Below are positions 25,005-37,180 of a stretch of DNA of 64,000 bases, in pieces. The DNA comes from Panopea generosa (Eukaryota > Mollusca > Bivalvia > Adapedonta > Hiatellidae), in the NCBI GenBank assembly GCA_029582155.1, contig CM055901.1, positions 124,001-188,000 on the forward strand, in the 5' to 3' direction. Position 1 is the stretch's first letter. Each line of letters starts with the position of its first letter. The translations under genes were made by a program, and so were the position numbers. Below the pieces are notes generated by a model. It was not told the origin of the DNA. It did no database searches and saw only the letters and a list, made by a program, of their open reading frames with translations.

Positions 25005-28000
25005 TGTCACTGAATGAAGGACAGTCACTGAAGGGGGGCTCTTCATGTACATTTACGTGTCATTGAATGAAGGACAGTCAAAGAAGGGGGGCTCTTCATG
25101 TACATTTATGTGTCATTGAATGAAGGACAGTCAGAGAAGGGGGACTCTTCATGTAAATTTACGGGTCATTGAATGAAGGACAGTCAGTGAAGGGGGGCTC
25201 TTCAGGTATATTAACGTGTCATTGAATGAAGGAGAGTCAGAGAAGGGGGACTCTTCATGTACATTAATGTGTCATGTACATTTACGTGTCATTGAATGAA
25301 GGATAGTCAGAGAAAGGGGACTCTTCATGTGCATAAACGTGTCATGTACATTTACGTGTCATTGGATGAAGGACAGTCAGAGAATGGGGGACTCTTCATG
25401 TATATTTACGTGTCATTGAATGAAGAACAGTCAGAGAAATGGGATTCTTCATGTACATTTATGTGTCATTGAATGAAGGACAGTCAGAGAAGGGGGACTC
25501 TTCATGTATATATACGTGTCATTGAATGAAGGACAGTCAGAGAAGGGGGACTCTTCATGTATATTTACGTGTCATTGAATGAAGGACAGTCAGAGAAGGT
25601 GGGCTCTTCATGTAAATTTACGTGTCATTAAATGAAGGAGAGTCAGAGAAGGGGGGCTCCTCATGTATATTTACGGGTCATTAAAAGAAAGACAGTCAGA
25701 GAAGGGGGACTCTTCATGTACATTTACGTGTCATTGAATGAAGGACAGTCAGAGAAGGTGGGCTCTTCATGTAAATTTACGTGTCATTGAATGACGGACC
25801 GTCAGAGAAGGGGGACTCTTCATGTACATTAACGTGTCATGTACATTTACGTGTCATTGAATGAAGGATAGTCAGAGAAAGGGGACTCTTCATGTGCATA
25901 AACGTGTCATGTACATTTACGTGTCATTGGATGAAGGACAGTCAGAGAATGGGGGACTCTTCATGTATATTTACGTGTCATTGAATGAAGAACAGTCAGA
26001 GAAATGGGATTCTTCATGTACATTTATGTGTCATTGAATAAAGGACAGTCAGAGAAGGGGGACTCTTCATGTATATATACGTGTCATTGAATGAAGGACA
26101 GTCAGAGAAGGGGGACTCTTCATGTAAATTTACGTGTCATTAAATGAAGGAGAGTCAGAGAAGGGGGGCTCCTCATGTATATTTACGGGTCATTAAAAGA
26201 AAGACAGTCAGAGAAGGGGGGCTCTTCATGTACATTTACGTGTCATTGAATGAAGGACAGTCAGAGAAGGGGGACTCTTCATGTACATTTACGTGTCATT
26301 GAATGAAGGACAGTCAGAGAAGGGGGACTCTTCATGTACATTTACGTGTCATTGAATGAAGGACAGTCAGAGAAGGGGGACCCTTCATGTACATTTACGT
26401 GTCATTGAATGAAGGACAGTCAGAGAAAGGGGACTCTTCATGTACATATACGTGTCATTGAATGAAGGACAGTCAGAGAAGGGGGGCTCTTCCTGTAAAT
26501 TTACGTGTCATTAAATGAAGGACAATCACAGAAGGAGGGCTCCTCATGTATATTTACGGGTCATTAAAAGAAGGACAGTCAGAGAAGGGGGGCTCTTCAT
26601 GTACATTTACGTGTCATTGAATAAAGGACAGTCAGAGAAGGGGGACTCTTCATGTACATTTACGTGTCATTGAATGAAGGACAGTCAGAGAAGGGGGACT
26701 CTTCATGTACATTTACGTGTCATTGAATAAAGGACAGTCAGAGAAGGGGGACTCTTCATGTACATTTACGTGTCAATGAATGAAGGATAGTCAGAGAATG
26801 TGGACTTTTCATGTACATTTACGTCATTGAATGAAGGATAGTCAGACAATGGGGACTCTTCATGTACATTTACGTGTCATTGAATGAAGGATAGTCAGAC
26901 AATGGGGACTCTTCATGTACATTTACGTATCATTGATTGAAGGATAGTCAGAGAATGGGGACTCTTCATGTACATTTATGTGTCATTGAATGAAGGACAG
27001 TCAGAGAATGGAGACTCTTCATGTACATTAACTTGTCATGTACATCTACGTGTCATTGAACGAAGGACAGCCAGAGAAAAGGGACCCTTCATGTACATTT
27101 ACGTGTCATTGAATGAAGGAGAGTCAGAGAATGGTGGACTCTTCATGTACATTTACTGGTCATCCAATGAAGGATAGTCAGAGAATGGGGACTCTTCATA
27201 TACATTAACGTGTCATGTATATTTACGTGTCATTCAATGAAGGACAGTCAGCGAATGGGGGACTCTTCATGTACATTTACGAGTCATTCAATGAAGGACA
27301 GTCAGAGAAAGGGGACTCTTCATGTATATTTACGTGTCATTGAATGAAGGACAGCCAGAGAAAGGCGACTCTTCATGTACATTTACGTGTCATTGAATGA
27401 AGGACAGTCAGAGAATTGGGGAATCTTCATGTACATTTACGGGTCATTCAATGAAGGATAGTCAGAGAATGGGGGACTTTTCATGTACATTAACGTGTCA
27501 TGTACAATTACGTGTCATTGAATGAAGGACAGTCAGAGAAAAGGGACTCTTCATGTTCATTTACGTGTCATTGAATGAAGGACAGTCATAGAAGGGGGAC
27601 TCTTCATGTACATTTACGTGTCATTGAATGAAGGACAGCCAGAGAAAGGGGACCCTTCATGTAAATTGAATGAAGTAAAGTCAGAGAATGGGGACTCTTC
27701 ATGTACATTTACGTGTCATTGAATGAAGGACAGTCAGAGAAGGGGGACACTTCATGTATATTTACGGGTCATTGAATGAAGGACAGTCAGAGAAGGGGGA
27801 ATCTTCATGTACATTTACATTTTAGTGAATGAAGAACAGTCAAAGAAGGGGGGTTCTTCATGTACATTTACGTGTCATTGAATGAAGGACAGTCAGAGAA
27901 GGGGGGTTCTTCGTGTATATTTACGGGTCATTGAATGAAGGACAGTCAAAGAAGGGGGCTCTTCATGTACATTTACGTGTCATTGAATGTAGGACAGTCA

Positions 28001-31000
28001 GAGAAGGGGGACTCTTCATGTACACTTACGTGTCATTGAATGAAAGACAGTCGGTGAAGGGGGGCTCTTCATGTATATTTACGTGTCATTGAATGAAGGA
28101 CAGTCTGAGAAGGGGTCTTTTCATGTACATTTACGTGTCATCGAATGAAGGACAGTCAGAGAAGAGGGACTCTTCATGTACATTTACGGGTCATTGAATG
28201 AAGGACAGTCAAAGAAGGGGGGCTCTTCATGTACATTTACGTGTCATTGAATGACGGACAGTCAGAGAAGGGGGACTTTTCATGTACATTTACGGGTCAT
28301 TGAATGAAGGACAGTCAGTGAATGGGGACTCTTCATATATATTTACGTGTCATTGAATGAAGGACAGTCAGAGAAGGGGGACCCTTCATGTACATTTACA
28401 GGTCATTGAATGAAGGACAGTCAAAGAAGGGGGGCTCTTCATGTATATTTACGTGTCATTGAATGAAGGACAGTCAGAGAAGGGTGACTCTTCATGTACA
28501 TTAACGGGTCATTGAATGAAGGACAGTCAGTGAAGGGGAGGGGGGGGGGCTCTTCATGTATATTTACGTGTCATTGAATGAAGGACAGTCAGAGAAGGGG
28601 GACTCTTCATGTACATTTACGGGTCATTGAATGAAGGACAGTCAAAGAAGGGGGGCTCTTCATGTACATTTACGTGTCATTGAATGAAGGACAGTCAAAG
28701 AAGGGTGACTCTTCAGGTACATTTACGGGTCATTGAACGGAGGACAGTCAGTGAAGGGGGCTCTTCATGTATATTTACGTGTCACTGAATGAAGGACAGT
28801 CTGAGAAACGGTCTCTTCATGTACATTAACGGGTCATTGAATGAAGGACAGTCAGAGAAGGGGGACTCTTTATGTACATTTACGTGTCATTGAATAAGGA
28901 CAGTCAGAGAAGGGGGACTCTTCATGTACATTAACGTGTCATGTACATTTACATGTCATTAAATGAAGGATAGTCAGAGAAGGGGGACTCTTCATGTGCA
29001 TTAACGTGCCATGTACATTTACGTGTCATTGGATGAAGGACAGTCAGAGAAATGGAATTTTTCATGTACATTTATGTGTCATTGAATGAAGGACAGTCAG
29101 AGAAGGGGGACTCTTCATGTATATATACGTGTCATTGAATGAAGGACTGTCTTAGAAGGGGGACTCTTCATGTACATTTACCTGTCATTGAATGAAGGAA
29201 AGTCAGAGAAGGGGACTCTTCATGTACATATACGTTTCATTGAATGAAGGACAGTCAGAGAATGGGGACTCTTCATGTACATTTACGTGTCATTAAATGA
29301 AGGACAGTCAGAGAAGGGGGGCTCTCATGTACATTTACGTGTCATTGAATGAAGGACAGTCAGAGAAGTGGGGACTCTTCATGTACATTTACGTGTCATT
29401 GAATGAAGGACAGTCAGAGAAGGGGGACTCTTCATGTATATTTACGTGTCATTGAATGAAGGACAGTCAGAGAAGTTGGACTCTTCATGTACATTTACGT
29501 GTCATTGAATGGAGGGCAGTCAGAGAAGGGGGACCCTTCATGTACATTTACGTGTCATTGAATGAAGGACAGTCAGAGAATGGTGGACTCTTCATGTACA
29601 TTTACGTGTCATTGAATGAAGGAAAGTCAGAGAATGGGGACTCTTCATGTACATTTACGTGTCATTGAATGAAGGATAGTCAGAGAATGGGGGTTCCTCA
29701 TGTATATTTACGTGTCATTGAATGAAGGACAGTCAGAGAATGGGGACTCTTCATGTACATTTATGTGTCATTGAATGAAGGACAATCAGAGAAAGGGGAC
29801 CCTTCATGTACCTTACGTGTCATTGAATGAAGGACAGTCAGAGAATGGGGGACTCTTCATGTACATTTACTGGTCATTCAATGAAGGATAATCAGAGAAT
29901 GGGGACTCTTCATGTACATTAACGTGTCATGTTTATTTACGTGTCATTGAATGAAGGACAGTCAGAGAATGGGGGACTCTTCATGTACATTTACGAGTCA
30001 TTCAATGAAGGACAGTCAGAGAAAGGGGACTCTTTATGTATATTTACGTGTCATTGAATGCAGGACAGCCAGAAAAAGGGGACCCTTCATGTACATTCAC
30101 GTGTCATTGAATGAAGGACAGTCAGAGAATGGAGGACTGTACATGTACATTTACGGGTCATTCAATGAAGGACAGTCAGAGAAAGGGGACTCTTCATGTA
30201 TATTTACGTGTCATTGAATGAAGGACAGCCAGAGAAAGGGGACCCTTCATGTACATTTACGTGTCATTGAATGAAGGACAGTCAGAGAATGGGGGACTCT
30301 TCATGTACATTTACGGGTCATTCAATGAAGGATAATCAGAGAATGGGGACTCTTCATGTACATTAACGTGTCATATATATTTACGTGTCATTGAATGAAG
30401 GACAGTCAGAGAATGGGGGACTCTTCATGTACATTTACGAGTCATTCAATGAAGGACAGTCAGAGAAAGCGGACTCTTCATGTATATTTACTTGTCATTG
30501 AATGAAGGACAGCCAGAGAAAGGGGACCCTTCATGTACATTTACGTGTCATTGAATGAAGGACAGTTAGAGAATGGATGACTGTTCATGTACATTTACGG
30601 GTCATTCAATGAAGGACAGTCAGAGAAAGGGGACTCTTCATGTATATTTGCGTGTCATTGAATGAAGGACAGCCAGAGAAAGGGGACCCTTCATGTACAT
30701 TTACATGTCTTTGAATGAAGGACAGTCAGAGAATGGGGGACTCTTCATGTACATTTACTGGTCATTCAATGAAGGACAGTCAGAGAAGGGGGACTCTTCA
30801 TGTACATTAACGTGTCATGTACATTTACGTGTCATTGAATGAAGGACAGTCAGAGAAAGGGGACTCTTCATGTACATTTACGTGTCATTGAATGAAGGAC
30901 AGTCATAGAAGGGAGACTCTTCTTGTACATTTACGTGTCATTGAATGAAGGACAGCCAGAGAAAGGGGACCCTTCATGTACATTGAATGCAGGAAAGTCA

Positions 31001-31285
31001 GAGAATTGGGACTCTTTATGTACATTTACGTGTCATTGAATGAAGGACAGTCAGAGAAGGGGGGACTCCTTATGTAGATTTACGGGTCATTTAATGAAGG
31101 ACAGTCAGAGAAGGGGGACACTTCATGTACATTGACGGGTCATTGAATGAAGTACAGTCAGATAAGGGGGACTCTTTATGTACATTTACGTGTCAGTGAA
31201 TGAATGACAGTCAGAGAAGGGGGACTCTTCATGTACATTTTCGTGTCATTAAAAGAAGGACAGTCAGATAAAGGGAACTCTTCAT
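25005..31285. repeat. 53-bp tandem array
   Basis: About 118 copies of a 53-bp unit: TGTCATTGAATGAAGGACAG, then TCAGAGAAGGGGGACTCTTC, then ATGTACATTTACG. Successive TGTCATT words near 26241, 26294 and 26347 are exactly 53 bp apart. Variant classes include AGGACAGCCAGAGAAAGG and AATGGGGGACTCTTC. Some units carry an extra 17-bp internal duplication (CATTAACGTGTCATGTA). Higher-order copying is clear: a multi-monomer block with GTGCATAAACGTGTCATG occurs near 25331 and 25895 (564 bp apart), and a diverged copy lies near 29000. Open frames of up to 88 codons are repeat by-products. Confidence 0.97.
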
Positions 31286-31424
31286 GTACATCATTCACCA
31301 TATTGGTTTCTCTGTTGATGGTTTGATGCAAAAATAGACTGAACACCAAGTAAGTTAACTAGTCCATAGCTATAATAACAATCTCACAATCCATTTATAT
31401 ATACAGTTCGTGAGCCTTTTTTAC

Positions 31425-33545
31425 AGATATTTCTCATAATGTGTGCTAAATATTTCTCATAATGTGTGCTAGATATTTCTCATACTGTTGCTAGATATTT
31501 CTCATATTATGTGCTAGATATTTCTTATATTGCGTGCTGGATATTTATCACAATATGTGCTAATATTTCTCACAATATGTGCTAGATATTTCTCACAATG
31601 TGTGCTAGATATTTCTCATAATGTGTGCTAGTTATGTCACACAATATATGCATATTTATATGGTCATTTATCACATTGTATGCTAGATATTTCACTTAAT
31701 TTGTGCTAGATATTTCTCACAATGTGTGCTATATATTTCTCATATTGTGTGCTAGTTATTTTTTACACAATATATACATATTTAAATGGTCACTTATGTC
31801 ATTGTGTGCTAGATATTTTACTAAATGTGTGATAGATATTTCTTATCGTGTGTGCTAGATATTTTAACAATGTGTGCTATATATTTCTCACAATATATTA
31901 GATATTTCTCATAATGTATGCTAGATAATGTTTTTTTACAATATTTTCATATTTATATGGTCACTTATCACAATGTGTGCTAGATATTTCTCACAATATG
32001 TGCAGATTTATATGGACACTTATCACAATGTTTGCTAGATATTTCTCATAATGTGTGCTAGATATTTCTCATAATGTGTGGTAGATATTTCATAATGTGT
32101 GCTTGATATTTCTCACAATATGTGCTAGATATTTCTCATAATGTGTTAGATATTTCTCACAATGTGTGCTAGATATTTCTCACAATATGTGCTAGATATT
32201 TCTCACAATATGTGCTAGATATTTCTCAAGTGTGCTAGATATTTCTCATAATATTTGCTAGATATTTCTCACAATGTGTGCTAGATATTTCTCACAATGT
32301 GTGGTAGATAGTTTTTACAAAGTGTGCTAGATATTTCTCACAATGTCTGTAGTTATATCTTACAATGTCTGCTGGATATTTCTCACAATATGTGCAGATT
32401 TATATGGACACTTATCACAATGTTTGCTAGATATTTCTCATAATGTGTGGTAGATATTTCTCATAATGTGTGCTAGATATTTCTCACAATATGTGCTAGA
32501 TATTTCTCATAATGTGTGCTAGATATTTCTCACAATGTGTGCTAGATATTTCTCATAATGTGTGCTAGATATTTCTCACAATATGTGCTAGATATTTCTC
32601 AAGTGTGCTAGATATTTCTCATAATATTTGCTAGATATTTCTCACAATGTGTGCTAGATATATCTCACAATGTGTGGTAGATAGTTCTCACAAAGTGTGC
32701 TAGATATTTCTCACAATGTCTGTAGTTATTTCTTACAATGTCTGCTGGATATTTCTCACAATGTGTGCTAGATATTTCTCATAAGGTTTGCTAGATATTT
32801 TACAATGTGTGCTAGATATTTCTCATAATGTGTGCTAGATATTTCTCAGAATGTGTGCTAGATATTTTACAATGTGTGCTAGATATTTCTCATAATGTGT
32901 GCTAGATATTTCTCAGAATGTGTGCTAGATATTTCTCATAATGTGTGCTTGACATTTCTCATAATGTGTGCAATATATTTCTCACAATGTTTGCTAGATA
33001 TTTCTCACAATGTGTGCTAGGTAATTCTCATAATGTGTGATAGATATTTCTCACAATGTGTGCTAGATATTTCTCGCAATGTGTGCTGGATATTTCTCAT
33101 AATGTGTACTTGATATTTCTCATAAATATGTGCTAGATATTTCACACAATGTGTGCTACGTAATTCTCATAATGTGTGATAGATATTTCTCACAATGTGT
33201 GCTTGACATTTCTCACAATGTGTGCAATATATTTCTCACAATGTTTGCTAGATATTTCTCACAATGTGTGCTACGTAATTCTCATAATGTGTAATAGATA
33301 TTTCTCACAACATGTGCTAGATTTTTCTCATAATGTGTGCTAGATATTTCTCACAATGTGTGCTAGATATTTCTCACAATGTGTGCTGGATATTTCTTAT
33401 AATGGCGCTAGATATTTCTCACAATGTGAGCATATTTATATGGACACTTATCATTATGTGTGCTAGATATTTCTCATAATTGTGCTAGATATTTCCTTCA
33501 CAATGTGTGCTAGATATTTCTCATAATTGTGCTAGATATTTCTCA
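31425..33545. repeat. 23-bp tandem array
   Basis: About 92 copies of TAGATATTTCTCACAATGTGTGC (written TAGATATTTCTCACAATGTG + TGC), 23 bp each, with frequent CATAATG, CACAATATG and GGTAGATA variants. Longer insertions with CATATTTATATGGTCACTTA recur near 31650, 31780, 31950, 32000, 32395 and 33430, marking higher-order units. A block near 31990-32380 is repeated near 32390-32760. Confidence 0.96.
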
Positions 33546-35510
33546 TAATGTGTGCTATATATTTCTCACAATGTTTGCTAGATATTTCTTGTAATTGCGC
33601 TAGATATTTCTCACTATGTGTGATAGATATTTCTTATAATTGCGCTAGATATTACTCACTATGTGTGCTGGATATTTCTTGTGATTGCGCTAGATATTAC
33701 TCACTATGTGTTCTAGATATTTCTTATAATAACGATAGATATTACTCAAAACGTGTGCTGGATATTACTTATAATTGTGCTAGATATTACTCACTATGTG
33801 TGCTGGATATTTCTTATAATTGCGCTAGATATTACTCACTATATGTGCTGGATATTTCTTATAATTGCGCTAGATATTACTCACAATGTGTGCTGGATAT
33901 TTCTTGTGATTGCGCTAGATATTAGTCACAATGTGTGCTAGATATTTCTTATAATTGCGCTAGATATTACTCACAATGTGTACTAGATATTTCTTGTGAT
34001 TGCGCTAGATATTACTCACTTTGTGTACTGGATATTTCTTATAATTGCAATAGATATTACTCACTATGTGTGATGGATATTTCTTATTATTGCGCTAGAT
34101 ATTACTCACAATGTGTGCTAGATATTTCTTATAATTGCGCTAGATATTACTCACAATGTGTGTTGGATATTTCTTATAATTGCGCTAGATATTAATCAAA
34201 ATGTGTGCTGGATATTTCTTATAATTGCGCTAGATATTACTCACTATATGTGCTGGATATTTCTTGTAATTGCGCTAGATATTACTCACTATGTGTGCTG
34301 GATATTTCTCATAATTGTGCTAGATTTTAATCACTATGGATATTTCTCATAATTGTGCTAGATTTTAATCACTATGTGTGCTGGATATTTTTTGCAATTG
34401 CGCTAGATATTTCTCACTATGTGTGCTGGATATTTCTTATAATTGCGCTAGATATTTCTCACAATGTGTGCTTGATATTTCTTGTAATTGCGCTAGATAT
34501 TATTCACTATATGTGCTGGATACTTCTTATAATTGCGCTAGATATTTCTCACTATGTGTGCTGGATATTTTTTAAAATTGCGCTAGATATTACTCACAAT
34601 GTGTACTAGATATTTCTTGTGATTGCGCTAGATATTACTCACTTTGTGTACTGGATATTTCTTATAATTGCAATAGATATTACTCACTATGTGTGCTGGA
34701 TATTTCTTATTATTGCGCTAGATATTTCTCACAATGTGTGCTAGATATTTCTTATAATTGCGCTAGATATTACTCACAATGTGTGTTGGATATTTCTTAT
34801 AGTTGCGCTAGATATTAATCAAAATGTGTGCTGGATATTTCTTATAATTGCGCTAGATATTACTCACTATATGTGCTGGATATTTCTTGTAATTGCGCTA
34901 GATATTACTCACTATGTGTGCTGGATATTTCTCATAATTGTGCTAGATTTTAATCACTATGTGTGATGGATATTTCTTGCAATTGCGCTAGATATTTCTC
35001 AGAATGTGTGCTGGATATTTCTTATAATTGCGCTAGATATTTCTCACAATGTGTGCTTGATATTTCTTGTAATTGCGCTAGATATTATTCACTATGTGTG
35101 CTGGATACTTCTTATAATTGCGCTAGATATTTCTCACTATGTGTGCTGGATATTTTTTAAAATTGCGCTAGATATTACTCACAATGTGTGATAAATATTT
35201 CTTGTAATTGCGCTAGATATTATTCACTATGTGTGCTAGATATTTCTTGTAATTGCGCTAGATATTTCTCACAATGTGTGCTAGATATTTCTTGTAATTG
35301 CGCTAGATATTTCTCACAATGTGTACTTGATTTTTCTTGTAATTGCGCTAGATATTACTCACAATGTGTACTAGATATTTCTTGTGATTGCGCTAGATAT
35401 TACTCACAATGTGTGCTAGATATTTCTTGTAATTGCGCTAGATATTACTCACAATGTGTACTAGATATTTCTTATAATTGCGCTAGATATTATTCACAAT
35501 GTGTGCATAT
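33546..35510. repeat. 45-bp dimer array derived from the 23-bp repeat
   Basis: About 44 copies of a 45-bp unit made of a 23-bp half (TAGATATTACTCACTATGTG + TGC) and a 22-bp half (TGGATATTTCTTATAATTGC + GC). The halves are related to each other and to the preceding 23-bp array. Because 45 is a multiple of 3, frames stay open as a 15-residue repeat (words like CARYYSLCVLDISYN). A larger unit of about 623 bp is duplicated (matching points near 33979 and 34602). Confidence 0.96.
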
Positions 35511-35765
35511 TTATATGGACACTTATCTAGATATTTCTCATAATTGTGCTAGATATTTCACTCACAATGTGTGCTAGATATTTCTAACAATGTATGTTAG
35601 ATATTTCTCATAATGTGTGCTAGATATTTCTCACAATGTGTACTAGATATTTCTTATAATTGCGCGAGAAATTTCTCACAATGTGTGCTAGATATTTCTA
35701 AAAATTGCGCTAGATATTTGTCACAATGTGTGCATATTTATTTTGACACTTATCTAGATATTTCT
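35511..35765. repeat. decayed edge of the 23/45-bp array
   Basis: Diverged 23-bp units mixed with two copies of a CATATTTAT(A/T)TGGACACTTATCTAGATATTT segment near 35505 and 35731. This is the degenerating border of the array. Confidence 0.85.
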
Positions 35766-36124
35766 CCCACTTGAATCAGTGGTGATAGATGAATTACAAT
35801 GAGATGCAATGTCATATATTGATCATCACAGATTTTGCCAGTGCGGGGATTATTTGTTTTAGATACTTCACACAAAATGCTTATATGTATATATTTTCTC
35901 TTTCATTGAACATATACATAATTTTATCGTAAATTTCCGACTAATCCATACAAATGAATGGTCATTGCTAGCTACGGAGATGTTGCGAGAGTTCTGTTGT
36001 GTATTGTTCTAGATTCTATTGCAGCAGTTTAGTAACTATACTAGATGCTAGAACATATAATATAGTAGGCCAGACTAATATGGATTGCCATTAATTATTG
36101 TCTGTATACCGTTACCATACTCAA
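35766..36124. other. unique spacer
   Basis: No gene, RNA or repeat recognised. Confidence 0.5.
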
Positions 36125-36745
36125 TAATTGATGAATAAGTATTGTTGGTATAGACTGGGTGCATAATAAATGCCTTATGATGGTATAGACTGGGTACATG
36201 ATCAATAATATATGTTGGTATAGACTTGGTACATGATAAAAATATATGTTGGTTTAGACTGAGTACATGATAAATGAATGATCAATGATATATGTTTGTA
36301 TAGACTAGGTGCATGATAAGTGATATATGTTGGTATAGATTGGGTGATTGATAAAAGAGACATGTTGGTAAAGACTTGGTGATTGATTAATGAGACATGT
36401 TAGTATAGACTGGATGATTGATGAATGATATATGTTGATATAGACTGATGCATGATAAATGATATATGTTGGGTTTGGTGCATGATAAATGATATATTGG
36501 TATAGACTAGATGCATGAAAAATGATAAATGTTGGTATAGACTAGGTGATTGATAAATAAGACATGTTGGTATAGACTGGATGATTGACATATTAGACTT
36601 GTTGGTGGAGACTTGATGCATGATTAATGATATATGTTGGTATAGACTGGTGCATGATAAATGATATAGGTTGGTATAGATTGGTGCATGGTAAATGATA
36701 TATGTCGGTATAGACTGGGTGCATGATAAATGATATATTGCTATG
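36125..36745. repeat. 35-bp tandem array (TTGGTATAGACTGGGTGCAT)
   Basis: About 17-18 copies of a 33-36 bp unit built on ATATGTTGGTATAGACTGG followed by GTGCATGATAAATG. Some units replace GCATGATAAAT with ATTGATAAATGAGAC. Indels make the period vary. The minus-strand frame across it is a repeat artefact. Confidence 0.93.
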
Positions 36746-37142
36746 CCGGTGTCACCATTCACCACATTAATAACAATTTCATATCACAATTTAGGATTGA
36801 ACAACAGTCTACGATGTTTTAGGTTTCGAGATTAATGTCTGAAGAATTGCGCCAAACTATGCGTGCAAACATTCTACGAGCACTCTGCTGGCTCTCTTTA
36901 TCGATGATATATCGTTGATGCAACTTATTTACTCAATATTACCGACGTACCTCAATCCCAATTGTATTTAAATAAATTAATAAGTCGATGATTTAATCTA
37001 ATAACGTCTATGTTTTGTAGTATCTTGAATATAAATTGCCATTTCTAAGCTCGCGATTGCCCGCTCACCATGTTGCTGCCTCGTTTCCATGCAGAGGTCA
37101 TGTGACTATATCCCAGAATAAATACTGAAACGCGGCTTCCAA
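36746..37142. other. unique spacer before the LINE
   Basis: No gene recognised. The last bases border the 3' tail of the minus-strand LINE. Confidence 0.5.
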
Positions 37143-37180
37143 ATAACATATAGACATAGACATAGACATAGACATATTTT
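37143..37180 (-). repeat. LINE 3' microsatellite tail (TATGTC)n
   Basis: Read on the minus strand, the LINE ends in about four tandem copies of TATGTC (plus strand: ATAGACATAGACATAGACAT). Short-period tails without poly-A are typical of CR1/L2-like LINEs, which fixes the 3' end and orientation. Confidence 0.85.

Noticed and set aside
33548-35577. Repeated hydrophobic or Cys-rich frames (CWIFLIIALDITH; CARYYSLCVLDIS)
   Set aside because: They come from the 45-bp dimer array, whose period is a multiple of 3. Two overlapping frames are equally open, and monomer changes show no protein-level constraint by eye.
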